Below are positions 1 through 7,621 of a DNA stretch of 36,866 nucleotides, piece by piece (position 1 is the first letter of the stretch; each line of letters starts with the position of its first letter). A program made the translations under genes and the position numbers. The notes below the pieces were generated by a model. The model saw nothing but the letters and a program-made list of their open reading frames with translations. It ran no database searches and was not told where the DNA came from. This stretch comes from Streptomyces sp. BR123 (GTDB lineage: Bacteria > Actinomycetota > Actinomycetes > Streptomycetales > Streptomycetaceae): the NCBI RefSeq assembly GCF_013401435.1, contig NZ_JACBGN010000046.1, positions 1 to 36,866 on the forward strand, given 5' to 3'.

Positions 1-250
1 GCCTCCTCACGGCACCCGCCCCTCCCCCGGGGCTCCGCCGCGCCCACACGCACCTGCCAGAGCGGGAGGCAACGGCCGGAATCTCAACTTCCGCTTATTT
101 CGGCGAAGTTGAGACTCCTGAACATGACGTGCCCATGTCGCAAACCTGTAACCTTGCGCCCGCCGCCACGCAATCCGGCACCGCCACCGTGGCCACACCC
201 CCTCCGGGGGCCACCCGGCCGCACACCCCCCGCACCCAGGGAGCATTCCC
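1..250. other. Non-coding leader upstream of the SagB-KS-ACP gene
   Basis: No convincing gene is seen. Short open frames here have shadow-type composition and no family resemblance. The stretch holds a relatively AT-rich block (about 81-150) with an inverted repeat at 82-114, then C-rich sequence up to an AGGGAG ribosome binding site at 238-243, 7 nt before the ATG at 251. It probably carries the promoter of the gene at 251, but no clear -35/-10 pair could be assigned. Confidence 0.6.
82..114. promoter_or_regulatory. Perfect 10+10 bp inverted repeat, candidate operator
   Basis: The arms TCTCAACTTC (82-91) and GAAGTTGAGA (105-114) are exact reverse complements separated by 13 bp (92-104). The repeat lies in the most AT-rich part of the leader, about 140 bp before the start codon at 251. 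There is no T-tract after it, so a terminator is less likely than a repressor or activator site. It does not match the gamma-butyrolactone receptor box or the SARP direct-repeat layout. The binding protein is unknown. Confidence 0.5.
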
Positions 251-3214
251 ATGGCCCTTTCGGCCCGCACACCCTCCGTCTACGCGCGTCGCCTTGGCGT
301 GCTCGCGTCAACCATTGCGCTCGCCGCCCTCACGTCCCTCGTGAACGCCCCCGCCGCGCAGGCCGCCTCCGCGCCGCAGGCAACCCGCACCGACATCCGG
401 ATCGCCCTCGACCCGCAGGCCAAGGCCGCGTTCAAGGAGGCCAGGGTCGCCGAGCGCCGGCTGCCCGGATCGCTGGCGCGCCTGCCGTTCCCGGCGGCCG
501 GCCCGGAGGACCGGCGGGCGCTCTACGACGCCTCCGCCTTCCGTGAGTTCGCCGACGGGCCGCTGCCCGGCGACCGGCTCACCGAGCTGATGGGCACCCT
601 GGCCCGCGGCGAGCTCGACGGCCGCGCCAAGCACCGCTACCCGTCGGCGGGCGGCTTCTACCCGGTGCAGGTCTACCTGTACGTCCGGCCGGGCGCCGTG
701 GAGGGCGTCGACGGCGGCCTCTACTACCTGCACCCGGGCGAGCGCGCCCTGGTGGCGATCGACCCGCAGGCCCGCTTCGGCACCGACGTCCACGTCTTCC
801 ACAACCGCGCCCTGGTGGACGCCTCCGCGTTCGGCGTCTTCCTGGTGTCCACCCCGGCGGCCATCGCGCCGGCGTACGGCGAGCGCAACGCCGCCCGGTT
901 CTCGATGATCGAGGCGGGGCACGTCGCCCAGCTCCTGCTGACCGCCGCCCCCGAGCGCGGCCTCGGCATGTGCGCCGTGGGGGAGATGGACTTCGGCGCG
1001 GTGCGCGGGCACTTCGGCCTCCAGGACGACCAGGAGCTGCTGGTCTCGCTGTGGGGCGGTGCCCTGTCCGGGACGGCGCTGCGCCGTCGCGCCGAGCTGG
1101 TCGCCGCCGAGCGGCCGCAGGAGAGCGCTCCGGTGCCGTCGGGCCCGCGCGCGGTGGCCGTGGTCGGCTTCGCGGCCCGGCTTCCCGGGGCCGACGACCT
1201 GCGCGGGCTGGACGCGATGCTGGCGGCCGGAGACTCCGGTCTCGGCCCCGCCCCGGAGGATCGCTGGGCCCCGCTGCGGAGCAACGCCCGGCGTGCCGGC
1301 GCCCGGGTCGGCGGCTACCTGGCCGACGTGACCGCCGTGGAGGCCGAGGAGTTCGGGCTCGCGGACGCCGAGGCGGCGGCCGTCGACCCGCAGGAGCGGC
1401 TGCTGCTGACGGTCACCCGGCACTGCCTGGAGGACGCCGCGCTCACCCCCGAGCGGCTGTCGGAGACCGGCCAGGTCGGCGTGTTCGTCGGGTCGATGTG
1501 GCAGGACCACGCGCTGTACGGGGTGGCGGCCCGCGCCGAGGGCCGGACCGGCACCCACGCCACCCGCGGCGGGCTCGCGCACCGCATCTCGCACGCGTTC
1601 GGCCTGACCGGCCCGAGCCTGGTGATCGACACCGGCTGCGTCTCCGGGCTGGCGGCCGTCGAGGCGGCCTTCCGGGCCGTCGCCGACGGCCGGTGCGAGG
1701 CCGCCGTGGCGGCCGGCAGCAACCTGGTGCTGCACCCGGACCACCTGGACGTGCTGTCCGAGCTGGGCCTGGTCGCCGAGCAGGAGGACTCCTGCGCCTT
1801 CACCGACCGGGCCAGCGGCTGGCTGGTCGGGGAGGGCGTCGGCGCGGTCCTGCTCAAGCCGCTCGACCGGGCCCTGGCCGACGGCGACCCCGTCCACGCC
1901 GTGCTGCGCGGCGGCGCTCTGCTGCACTCGGGGACGACGCGCCAGTTCGGGATCCCGGACCCGCGCCGCCAGGAGCAGGTGATGCGGGCCGCGCTCGCCG
2001 ACGCCCGGCTGACGGCCGGGGACATCGGCTACGTCGAGGCGGCGGCGGCCGGCGCGGCGCTGGCCGACGCCCTCGAGTTCACCGCGCTGGGACGGCTGTT
2101 CGGCGCCACCGGCGCAGCCGGGAACGGTGCCGACGCGGGCCTCGGCGCCGACGCGGGCCTCGGGCCCGTGCCGGTCGGCTCGGTCAAGCCGAACACCGGC
2201 CACCTGGAGGCGGCCTCCGTCTTCGCCCAGCTCGGCAAGCTCATCGCCCAGTTCCGCCGGGACCGGCTCTACCCGACCCGGCTCACCTCGGCCGCCAACC
2301 CGGCACTCGCCGCGTACGGCGCGTCCGTGGCCCTGGCCGGCCCGTCCGCCGACCGGTGGCGCACCGCGCCCGGCGGCACCCGCCGGGCCCTGGTCAACGG
2401 CTTCGCCGGCGGCGGATCGTACGGCAGCCTCGTGATCGAGGAGCCGCCGGCCGCCGCGACCGCGGCACCGGCCGGCGCCGACGAGGGGACCGAGGTCCTG
2501 GTGCTGTCCGCGGACAGCCCGGAGAACCTGGCCCGCTGGGCCCGCTCCCTCGCCGGGGAACTGGACGCCGACCCCGGTCTCGCCCTCGCCGCCGTCGCCC
2601 GTACGCTGCGCGAAGGACGCCGGGTGCGCGCCGTCCGCGGGGCGGTGGCCGCCGACCGCGGCCGGGCCGCCGACGCGCTGCGCACCCTCGCCGAGCGCGT
2701 GCTGCGCGACGGCACCGGCGCCACCGTCGAGGCCGCCGGGACGACGCCGGACCAGCGCGCGCTGACGGCGGCCTGGTCGGCCGGCGGCGAACCCCCGCTG
2801 CCCGCCGCGGACGCCGCGTCCGCCGGGCCGCGCCGCCGGGCGCTGCCGCCGGTGCCGCTGGCCGTCCGCCGGGTGCCGCTCCCGGTGCCCGCCGCCCCGC
2901 CCGCCTCGCCGGCGCCCGCCGCCGCGGCACCGCGGCCGGAGAACGGGCAGCAGCCGGACGACCCGACCGGGACCGGGCCGACACCGTTCGAGCGGATGGC
3001 CGGCATCGTCGCCCAGGAGACCGGGGCGGCGCTGAACCGGCTCGCCCCCGCCGACGACCTGTTCGCGATGGGCGTCACCAGCCGCCAGCTGCTGCGGATC
3101 GCCGCCCGGGTGGCCGCCGACGGAGGCAGCGAGCTCCCGCTGGAGTCGCTCTTCACCGCCCCGGACCTCGCGGCACTGGCCGAGCTCGCCTTCCCCGTCG
3201 CCGTACCCGCCTGA
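251..3214 (+). CDS. SagB-type oxidase / non-elongating ketosynthase / ACP fusion with N-terminal signal-like segment
   Basis: 987 aa. Residues 1 to about 40 look like a Sec signal peptide: an Arg-rich start, a hydrophobic run (LGVLASTIALAALTSLV) and an AQA-A cleavage-like site. Residues about 60-290 are a SagB/ThcOx-type FMN nitroreductase-fold domain (YPSAGGFYPVQ). Residues about 300-740 are a ketosynthase with Cys463 (DTGCVSG) and His651 (NTGHLEA), but the first catalytic His of the HGTGT motif is Ala597 (VEAAAAGA). A post-KS linker and a Pro/Ala-rich stretch follow. A carrier domain ends the protein, with Ser944 in GVTSRQLL as the likely phosphopantetheine site. Known for the families: this oxidase type converts azolines to azoles, and KS domains lacking that His do not elongate. 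Inference: this protein oxidises an oxazoline and passes on the chain in a type A streptogramin pathway. The ATG at 251 has an AGGGAG site 7 nt upstream. The trans-AT gene follows after 32 bp. Confidence 0.8.
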   Translation: MALSARTPSVYARRLGVLASTIALAALTSLVNAPAAQAASAPQATRTDIRIALDPQAKAAFKEARVAERRLPGSLARLPFPAAGPEDRRALYDASAFREFADGPLPGDRLTELMGTLARGELDGRAKHRYPSAGGFYPVQVYLYVRPGAVEGVDGGLYYLHPGERALVAIDPQARFGTDVHVFHNRALVDASAFGVFLVSTPAAIAPAYGERNAARFSMIEAGHVAQLLLTAAPERGLGMCAVGEMDFGAVRGHFGLQDDQELLVSLWGGALSGTALRRRAELVAAERPQESAPVPSGPRAVAVVGFAARLPGADDLRGLDAMLAAGDSGLGPAPEDRWAPLRSNARRAGARVGGYLADVTAVEAEEFGLADAEAAAVDPQERLLLTVTRHCLEDAALTPERLSETGQVGVFVGSMWQDHALYGVAARAEGRTGTHATRGGLAHRISHAFGLTGPSLVIDTGCVSGLAAVEAAFRAVADGRCEAAVAAGSNLVLHPDHLDVLSELGLVAEQEDSCAFTDRASGWLVGEGVGAVLLKPLDRALADGDPVHAVLRGGALLHSGTTRQFGIPDPRRQEQVMRAALADARLTAGDIGYVEAAAAGAALADALEFTALGRLFGATGAAGNGADAGLGADAGLGPVPVGSVKPNTGHLEAASVFAQLGKLIAQFRRDRLYPTRLTSAANPALAAYGASVALAGPSADRWRTAPGGTRRALVNGFAGGGSYGSLVIEEPPAAATAAPAGADEGTEVLVLSADSPENLARWARSLAGELDADPGLALAAVARTLREGRRVRAVRGAVAADRGRAADALRTLAERVLRDGTGATVEAAGTTPDQRALTAAWSAGGEPPLPAADAASAGPRRRALPPVPLAVRRVPLPVPAAPPASPAPAAAAPRPENGQQPDDPTGTGPTPFERMAGIVAQETGAALNRLAPADDLFAMGVTSRQLLRIAARVAADGGSELPLESLFTAPDLAALAELAFPVAVPA

Positions 3215-3246
3215 ACGTCCTCCCCCCGAGAAAGAAGTCAACGACG

Positions 3247-4134
3247 ATGACCCGGATCTTCATGTTCCCCGGCCAGGGAGCGCAGCGCGTCGGCATGGGC
3301 CGTACGCTCTTCGACCGCTTCCCCGACCTCGAACGCGAGGCCAGCGACACGCTCGGCTACAGCCTGCGCCGGCTGTGCCTGGAGGACCCCGAGGGCAGGC
3401 TCGGCAACACCCGCTACACCCAGCCGGCGATGTTCGCGGTGAACGCCCTCGCCCACCGCGCGGCCGTCGAGGACGGCGCCCGCCCCGACATCGCGATCGG
3501 CCACAGCCTCGGCGAGTACAACGCCCTGGAGGCCGCCGGCGTGTTCGGCTTCACCGACGGCCTGCGGCTGGTCGCCGCCCGCGCCGCGGCCATGGCCGAG
3601 GTGGGCGGCGGGGGGATGAGCGCGGTCGTCGGGCTCTCCGAGACGAAGCTGCGCTTCCTGCTGCTGCGCGCCGGGTTCGCAGCGCTGGACCTCGCCAACC
3701 TCAACACCGCGAGCCAGACCGTGCTGGCCGGGCCGGTGGAAGACCTGGAGGAGGCCGGCCAGGTACTGGAGGACGCCGGCGCGCGCATGGTCCGCCGACT
3801 GGACGTCAGCGGCCCCTTCCACTCCCGGTACATGGCGCCCGCCGCCGCCGCGCTCGCCCCGGTGGTACGGGCGGCCCGGCTCCGGCCGCCGGCCTTCCCG
3901 GTGATCGCCAACCGCACCGCGGAGCCGTACCGCGCCGAGCTGGCCGCGGACCTGCTGCTCGAACAGATCGACCACCCCGTGCGCTGGCACGAGACCGTCC
4001 GCGCCCTGCTCGACGAGCCCGACGCGGTGTTCACCGAGATCGGCGAGAGCACCGTGCTGACCAGCATGGTCCGGCAGATCAAGCGGGACGCCGAGCCCGC
4101 CCGCGCGGCCCGCCCGCGCCAGGCCGTCGCCTGA
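3247..4134 (+). CDS. Stand-alone (trans-acting) malonyl-CoA:ACP acyltransferase
   Basis: 295 aa, the usual length for FabD-type enzymes. The N-terminal FPGQGAQ motif, the nucleophile Ser87 in GHSLGE and the catalytic His192 in GPFHSRYM are all present. It transfers a malonyl group from CoA to carrier proteins. It sits among secondary-metabolism genes, directly after a KS-ACP protein with no AT of its own, so it is read as a trans-AT for an AT-less polyketide synthase rather than the housekeeping FabD. Type A streptogramin clusters carry such a gene (VirI/SnaM in the literature). The ATG at 3247 follows a weak purine-rich site (GAGAAAGAAG). Likely in one transcript with its neighbours. Housekeeping origin is the alternative and seems unlikely here. 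Confidence 0.88.
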   Translation: MTRIFMFPGQGAQRVGMGRTLFDRFPDLEREASDTLGYSLRRLCLEDPEGRLGNTRYTQPAMFAVNALAHRAAVEDGARPDIAIGHSLGEYNALEAAGVFGFTDGLRLVAARAAAMAEVGGGGMSAVVGLSETKLRFLLLRAGFAALDLANLNTASQTVLAGPVEDLEEAGQVLEDAGARMVRRLDVSGPFHSRYMAPAAAALAPVVRAARLRPPAFPVIANRTAEPYRAELAADLLLEQIDHPVRWHETVRALLDEPDAVFTEIGESTVLTSMVRQIKRDAEPARAARPRQAVA

Positions 4135-4167
4135 GGCGACGCCCACGCACCACACGAAGGAGACGCG

Positions 4168-4971
4168 ATGACGAGCAACACCCTGAGGTTCCGCCCGCAG
4201 GCCGGGGCGGGATACTGCCCCCGCCCGGTCCCGGGAGCGGCCCTGCGCCTGTTCCTGTTCCACCACGCCGGCGGCTCCCACCTGCTGTACCGCGACTGGG
4301 TCGCGCACTTCCCCGCCGACTGGGAGATCCACCTGCTGGACGCTCCCGGCCGGGGCCGGCTGACCGACCTGCCGGCCTGCGCCGACGCCGAACGGCTGGT
4401 GGACTTCTTCCACGACGAGATCGTGCTCGCGATGGACCGCCCGTTCGCCTTCTTCGGCCACAGCATGGGCGGCCTGGCCGCCTACGAGCTCACCAACCGG
4501 CTGGCCGCCGAGGGGCTGCCGCTGCCCGTCTGGCTCGGCCTGTCGGCCCGCGGCGCGCCGCGGCAGCCGGGCCCGGCCGACAACCGCCACCGCATGCCCG
4601 ATGCGGAACTCCGCCACCACCTGGCCCGGATGGGCGGCACCCCGCCCGAGGTCCTGGAGGACCCGGAGATCTGGCAGCTGTTCGCACCGATGATCCGCAA
4701 CGACCTGCGGCTGGTGGAGACGTGGAGCCCGCGGCCGCAGACGCCGCCGCTGTCCGTCCCGCTGTCCGTCTTCGGCGGCGCCGACGACGTGGTGGTCTCG
4801 CCCGAGAGGCTGGCGGCCTGGCAGCAGCACGCCGAGCGCTTCCTCGGCCTCCACCTCTTCGACGGTGACCACTTCTACTTCCGCAGCCGCCCCGCCGAGA
4901 TGGTCCGGCTGATCACCGAACAGGTCCGGACCGCGGTCGCGGGCCACCCGGTGACGGGAGCGGTGCGATGA
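4168..4971 (+). CDS. Type II (editing) thioesterase
   Basis: 267 aa alpha/beta hydrolase of the RifR/GrsT type II thioesterase family. The catalytic triad can be read as Ser99 in GHSMGG, Asp206 in GGADD and His235 in GDHFY. The N-terminal HHAGGS motif is typical of the family. Such enzymes hydrolyse stalled or wrongly loaded acyl groups from PKS and NRPS carrier proteins. A good ribosome binding site (GAAGGAG) precedes the ATG at 4168. The stop codon overlaps the start of the phosphopantetheinyl transferase gene by 4 bp (ATGA), which suggests translational coupling. It could serve the type A line, the type B NRPS or both. Confidence 0.93.
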   Translation: MTSNTLRFRPQAGAGYCPRPVPGAALRLFLFHHAGGSHLLYRDWVAHFPADWEIHLLDAPGRGRLTDLPACADAERLVDFFHDEIVLAMDRPFAFFGHSMGGLAAYELTNRLAAEGLPLPVWLGLSARGAPRQPGPADNRHRMPDAELRHHLARMGGTPPEVLEDPEIWQLFAPMIRNDLRLVETWSPRPQTPPLSVPLSVFGGADDVVVSPERLAAWQQHAERFLGLHLFDGDHFYFRSRPAEMVRLITEQVRTAVAGHPVTGAVR

Positions 4972-5882
4972 ACGCGCAGGCAGCCGCGGGCGCACGGCCG
5001 CCCGCCGACGGCGAGGTCAGGCTCTGGGTCTGCGCCAACGACGACCTCGGGCCGGGCACCGCCACCGCCCTGGCCGGCCAGTGGCTGGACGAGCACGAAC
5101 AGGCGACCGCGGACCGGTTCATCTTCGAGCGGGACCGCCGCCAGTACCTCGTGGCACACGTCCTCGTGCGGCGCCTGCTCTCGCTGGAGACCGGCATCCC
5201 GGAGGCGCTGGTCGAGCTGCGCAGGTCCGACAGGGGCCGGCCGTCCGTACGGCCGCCCGACGGCGGCTGGCCCGCCGCCGAGGGCCCGCTCGACTTCAAC
5301 CTCTCCCACGCGCACGGATACAATGCGATCGCCGTCGGCCGGGGCCGCCGGGTCGGGGTCGACGTCGAACGACTCGACCGGGTGAACAGCCGCGCACTGG
5401 CGGGAATCGCCGAGAGCTTCACGCCCGGAGAGCGCGGCCGGCTGGCCCGGATACCCGCGGGCGAGGTGTACGACCGCACGGTGCTGCGCCTGTGGACGCT
5501 CAAGGAGGCCTATGCCAAGGCGCGCGGACTCGGTCTCGGACTTCCCTTCGACTCGTTCGGCTTCGTGCTGTCCGAGAACGGCGGGGTGGCCGCGTTCGAA
5601 CCGCCGGCCGACGACCCGTCGGGAAGCTGGTGGCTGCTCGAACTCGAACCCGAGCCCGGGGTGCTGGTCTCCCTCGCCGTCGAGGACGGAGCCACCCCGA
5701 TGACCGCGCTCCGGCTGCACGCCGGCTTCCCGTGGCGGCCCTCCGCCCTGCGCGCGAGCCTCCACCCCGGGAACCCCGTCCCGCTGCTCGCCCCCGGGAC
5801 CCTGTCCGCCGCCGCGCTCCCCATCGCCGGGGCCGCGCCCCACCGAACGCACCACACCGAACTCCAGAGGAGCGTCGCATGA
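4968..5882 (+). CDS. Sfp-type 4'-phosphopantetheinyl transferase
   Basis: 304 aa. The family motifs are FNLSHAHGYN, GVDVE (Asp132 and Glu134, Mg2+ ligands) and WTLKEAYAKARG (Trp176, Lys179, Glu180). It transfers phosphopantetheine from CoA to the conserved Ser of carrier domains. The cluster has many such sites: the ACP of the 251-3214 protein, the aryl carrier and six NRPS T domains. The gene overlaps the thioesterase stop and the ABC-F start, by ATGA at each end. The C-terminal tail beyond about residue 230 is longer than in compact Sfp proteins and has no recognised motif. Confidence 0.93.
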   Translation: MNAQAAAGARPPADGEVRLWVCANDDLGPGTATALAGQWLDEHEQATADRFIFERDRRQYLVAHVLVRRLLSLETGIPEALVELRRSDRGRPSVRPPDGGWPAAEGPLDFNLSHAHGYNAIAVGRGRRVGVDVERLDRVNSRALAGIAESFTPGERGRLARIPAGEVYDRTVLRLWTLKEAYAKARGLGLGLPFDSFGFVLSENGGVAAFEPPADDPSGSWWLLELEPEPGVLVSLAVEDGATPMTALRLHAGFPWRPSALRASLHPGNPVPLLAPGTLSAAALPIAGAAPHRTHHTELQRSVA

Positions 5883-7552
5883 TCGGAACCGTACGGGCGG
5901 CGGGCGCGACCGCCCATCTCGCGGCCGACTCCGTGACCAGGATCCGCGGCGACCGCACCGTCCTCAACGGGATCTCGCTGACCGTCTCGGCCGGCGAACG
6001 GCTCGGCCTCATCGGGGACAACGGCGTCGGCAAGTCCACCCTGCTCCGGGTGCTGGCCGGCCTCGACGCCCCGGACGGCGGCCTGGTCCGGGCCGGCCTC
6101 GGCGGCGGCACCCCCGGCTACCTGTCCCAGGAACCCGACCTGCCCGCCGAGTGGGACCTCGCCCGCTGCCTGGCCGAGGCCCGCCGCGAGCTCGACCGGA
6201 TCGCCGGGCGGATGCACGAGGTCGAGCTGCTGATGAGCGCGGCCGACGAGGCCGACCTGGCCGCGCTCCTCGACGAGTACGCCGTGCTCCAGGAGGACTT
6301 CGAGGCCCGCGACGGCTGGCGCTTCGAAGCCAGGGCGTTCGAGGTCTTCCAGGCGCTCGGCCTGCACCGGCTGCCCTCCGACCGCCTGGCCGGGCAGCTC
6401 TCCGGCGGTGAACGGGCCCGGCTCGGGCTCGCCCTGCTCGTCCTCCAGGGGCCGCCCGCCCTCCTGCTGGACGAGCCCACCAACCACCTCGACGACGAGG
6501 CCGTCGAGTGGCTCGCCGGCTGGCTCCGCGAGTTCAGGGGGCCCTGCCTGATCGCCTCCCACGACCGCGACCTGCTGGACGGCGCCGTCACCGGACTGCT
6601 GGACCTGGACGGACCGCGCGGGTCGGTCGTCCGCTACGGCGGAACCTACCGCGACTACGCCGCCGCGCAGGCGGCCGCCCGGCGGCGCTGGGAGGCGGAC
6701 TACGAGAACTGGACGGAGTCGCTCGCCGCCGCCCGGCTCCGGCTCAACCGCTCCGACCGGGCCGCCGGTCACTACCGGCCGCCGCGCGACAACGCCAAGA
6801 TGAACTACGACCTGCGCGGCGCCGGAGCCCAGGCGGCGGTGGCACGTACCGCCCGCGCCGCCAAGGAGGAGATCAGGCGGCTGGAGCTCCAGGCGGTGCC
6901 GCGGCCGCCCGCCCCGCTGAGCTTCACCGCGGTCGGACTCGCCGACCGGGCGGCCAGGGGAGCCGAGGAGGCCGGGCAGGAGGCCGGCCCGCTGATCGAG
7001 CTCAGGGACGTCCGCACGGCCCAGGGCATCCGGCTGCCGGAACTCGCCCTGACGGGCACCGACCGGCTGGTGGTCGCGGGCCCGAACGGGGCGGGCAAGT
7101 CCACGCTGCTGCGGGTCCTCGCGGGGGAGCTGGAGCCCGCTGCCGGCACCGTCGCCACCCGTCCGGGCGTACGGGTCGGCCATCTGCCCCAGGAGAGCGA
7201 CTACCCGGCCGGCCGGGTCCCGCTGCTGCGCACGTACGCGCAGGCGGTCGCCGCGACCGAGGACGAGGCGGCGGAGCAGCTGCTGGAGCTGGGCCTGTTC
7301 CGCCCGGCCGATCTCCAGGTGCCCGTCGGCGCGCTGAGCGCCGGTCAGCGCCGGCGGCTCGACCTGGCCAGGCTGGTGGCGATGCGTCCGCACGTCCTGC
7401 TGCTGGACGAGCCCACCAACCATCTGAGCCTGCCGCTGATCGAGGACCTGCAGACGGCGCTGGACGAGTTCCCCGGGCCGGTGGTGACCGTCACCCACGA
7501 CCGCCGGATGCGCAGGTCGGCGGGCCGGACGCTCATGCTGGAGCGGGACTGA
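5879..7552 (+). CDS. ABC-F ATPase, likely antibiotic self-resistance (ribosome protection)
   Basis: 557 aa with two nucleotide-binding domains and no membrane segments, the ABC-F layout. NBD1 has Walker A GDNGVGKST (about residue 46), signature LSGGERARLG and Walker B LLLDEPTNHLDD. NBD2 has Walker A GPNGAGKST (about 401), signature LSAGQRRRLD and Walker B LLLDEPTNHLSL. A charged, Arg-rich linker lies between the domains. ABC-F proteins in antibiotic producers (OleB, TlrC) and pathogens (Vga, Lsa) dislodge macrolides, lincosamides or streptogramins from the 50S subunit. In this cluster it fits self-protection against a streptogramin. The ATG at 5879 overlaps the upstream stop (ATGA) and has an AGAGGAG site. 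Last gene of the plus-strand run, ending convergently with the SARP gene. Confidence 0.92.
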   Translation: MIGTVRAAGATAHLAADSVTRIRGDRTVLNGISLTVSAGERLGLIGDNGVGKSTLLRVLAGLDAPDGGLVRAGLGGGTPGYLSQEPDLPAEWDLARCLAEARRELDRIAGRMHEVELLMSAADEADLAALLDEYAVLQEDFEARDGWRFEARAFEVFQALGLHRLPSDRLAGQLSGGERARLGLALLVLQGPPALLLDEPTNHLDDEAVEWLAGWLREFRGPCLIASHDRDLLDGAVTGLLDLDGPRGSVVRYGGTYRDYAAAQAAARRRWEADYENWTESLAAARLRLNRSDRAAGHYRPPRDNAKMNYDLRGAGAQAAVARTARAAKEEIRRLELQAVPRPPAPLSFTAVGLADRAARGAEEAGQEAGPLIELRDVRTAQGIRLPELALTGTDRLVVAGPNGAGKSTLLRVLAGELEPAAGTVATRPGVRVGHLPQESDYPAGRVPLLRTYAQAVAATEDEAAEQLLELGLFRPADLQVPVGALSAGQRRRLDLARLVAMRPHVLLLDEPTNHLSLPLIEDLQTALDEFPGPVVTVTHDRRMRRSAGRTLMLERD

Positions 7553-7569
7553 GCGGGACTGGGCGGGAG

Positions 7570-7616
7570 CCGGTCGCGACCGGGTGCGGGCGGGTGCCGC
7601 GCCGGGGCGTCCCGGC
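7570..7616. terminator. Two inverted repeats between convergent genes, probable bidirectional terminator
   Basis: The 69-bp gap between the ABC-F stop (7552) and the SARP stop (7622) holds a perfect 14-bp palindrome CCGGTCGCGACCGG (7570-7583) and a hairpin GCCGGG-gcgt-CCCGGC (7601-7616). There is no T-tract, which is common for Streptomyces terminators. The position between two convergent genes supports a terminator in both directions. Confidence 0.55.
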
Positions 7617-7621
7617 CGGTG

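Noticed and set aside
251..420. A frameshift joining a separate secreted protein to the oxidase gene
   Set aside because: The frame is continuous with a good ribosome binding site and no remnant of another domain; a fusion is possible but no frameshift is visible.
2129..2164. 18-bp tandem duplication in the KS region
   Set aside because: In-frame (ADAGLG)x2 in a variable loop; common slippage in high-GC genes and not informative alone.
3247..4134. Acyltransferase as the housekeeping FabD
   Set aside because: Neighbours are all secondary-metabolism genes, with no fabH/acpP/fabF operon around it.
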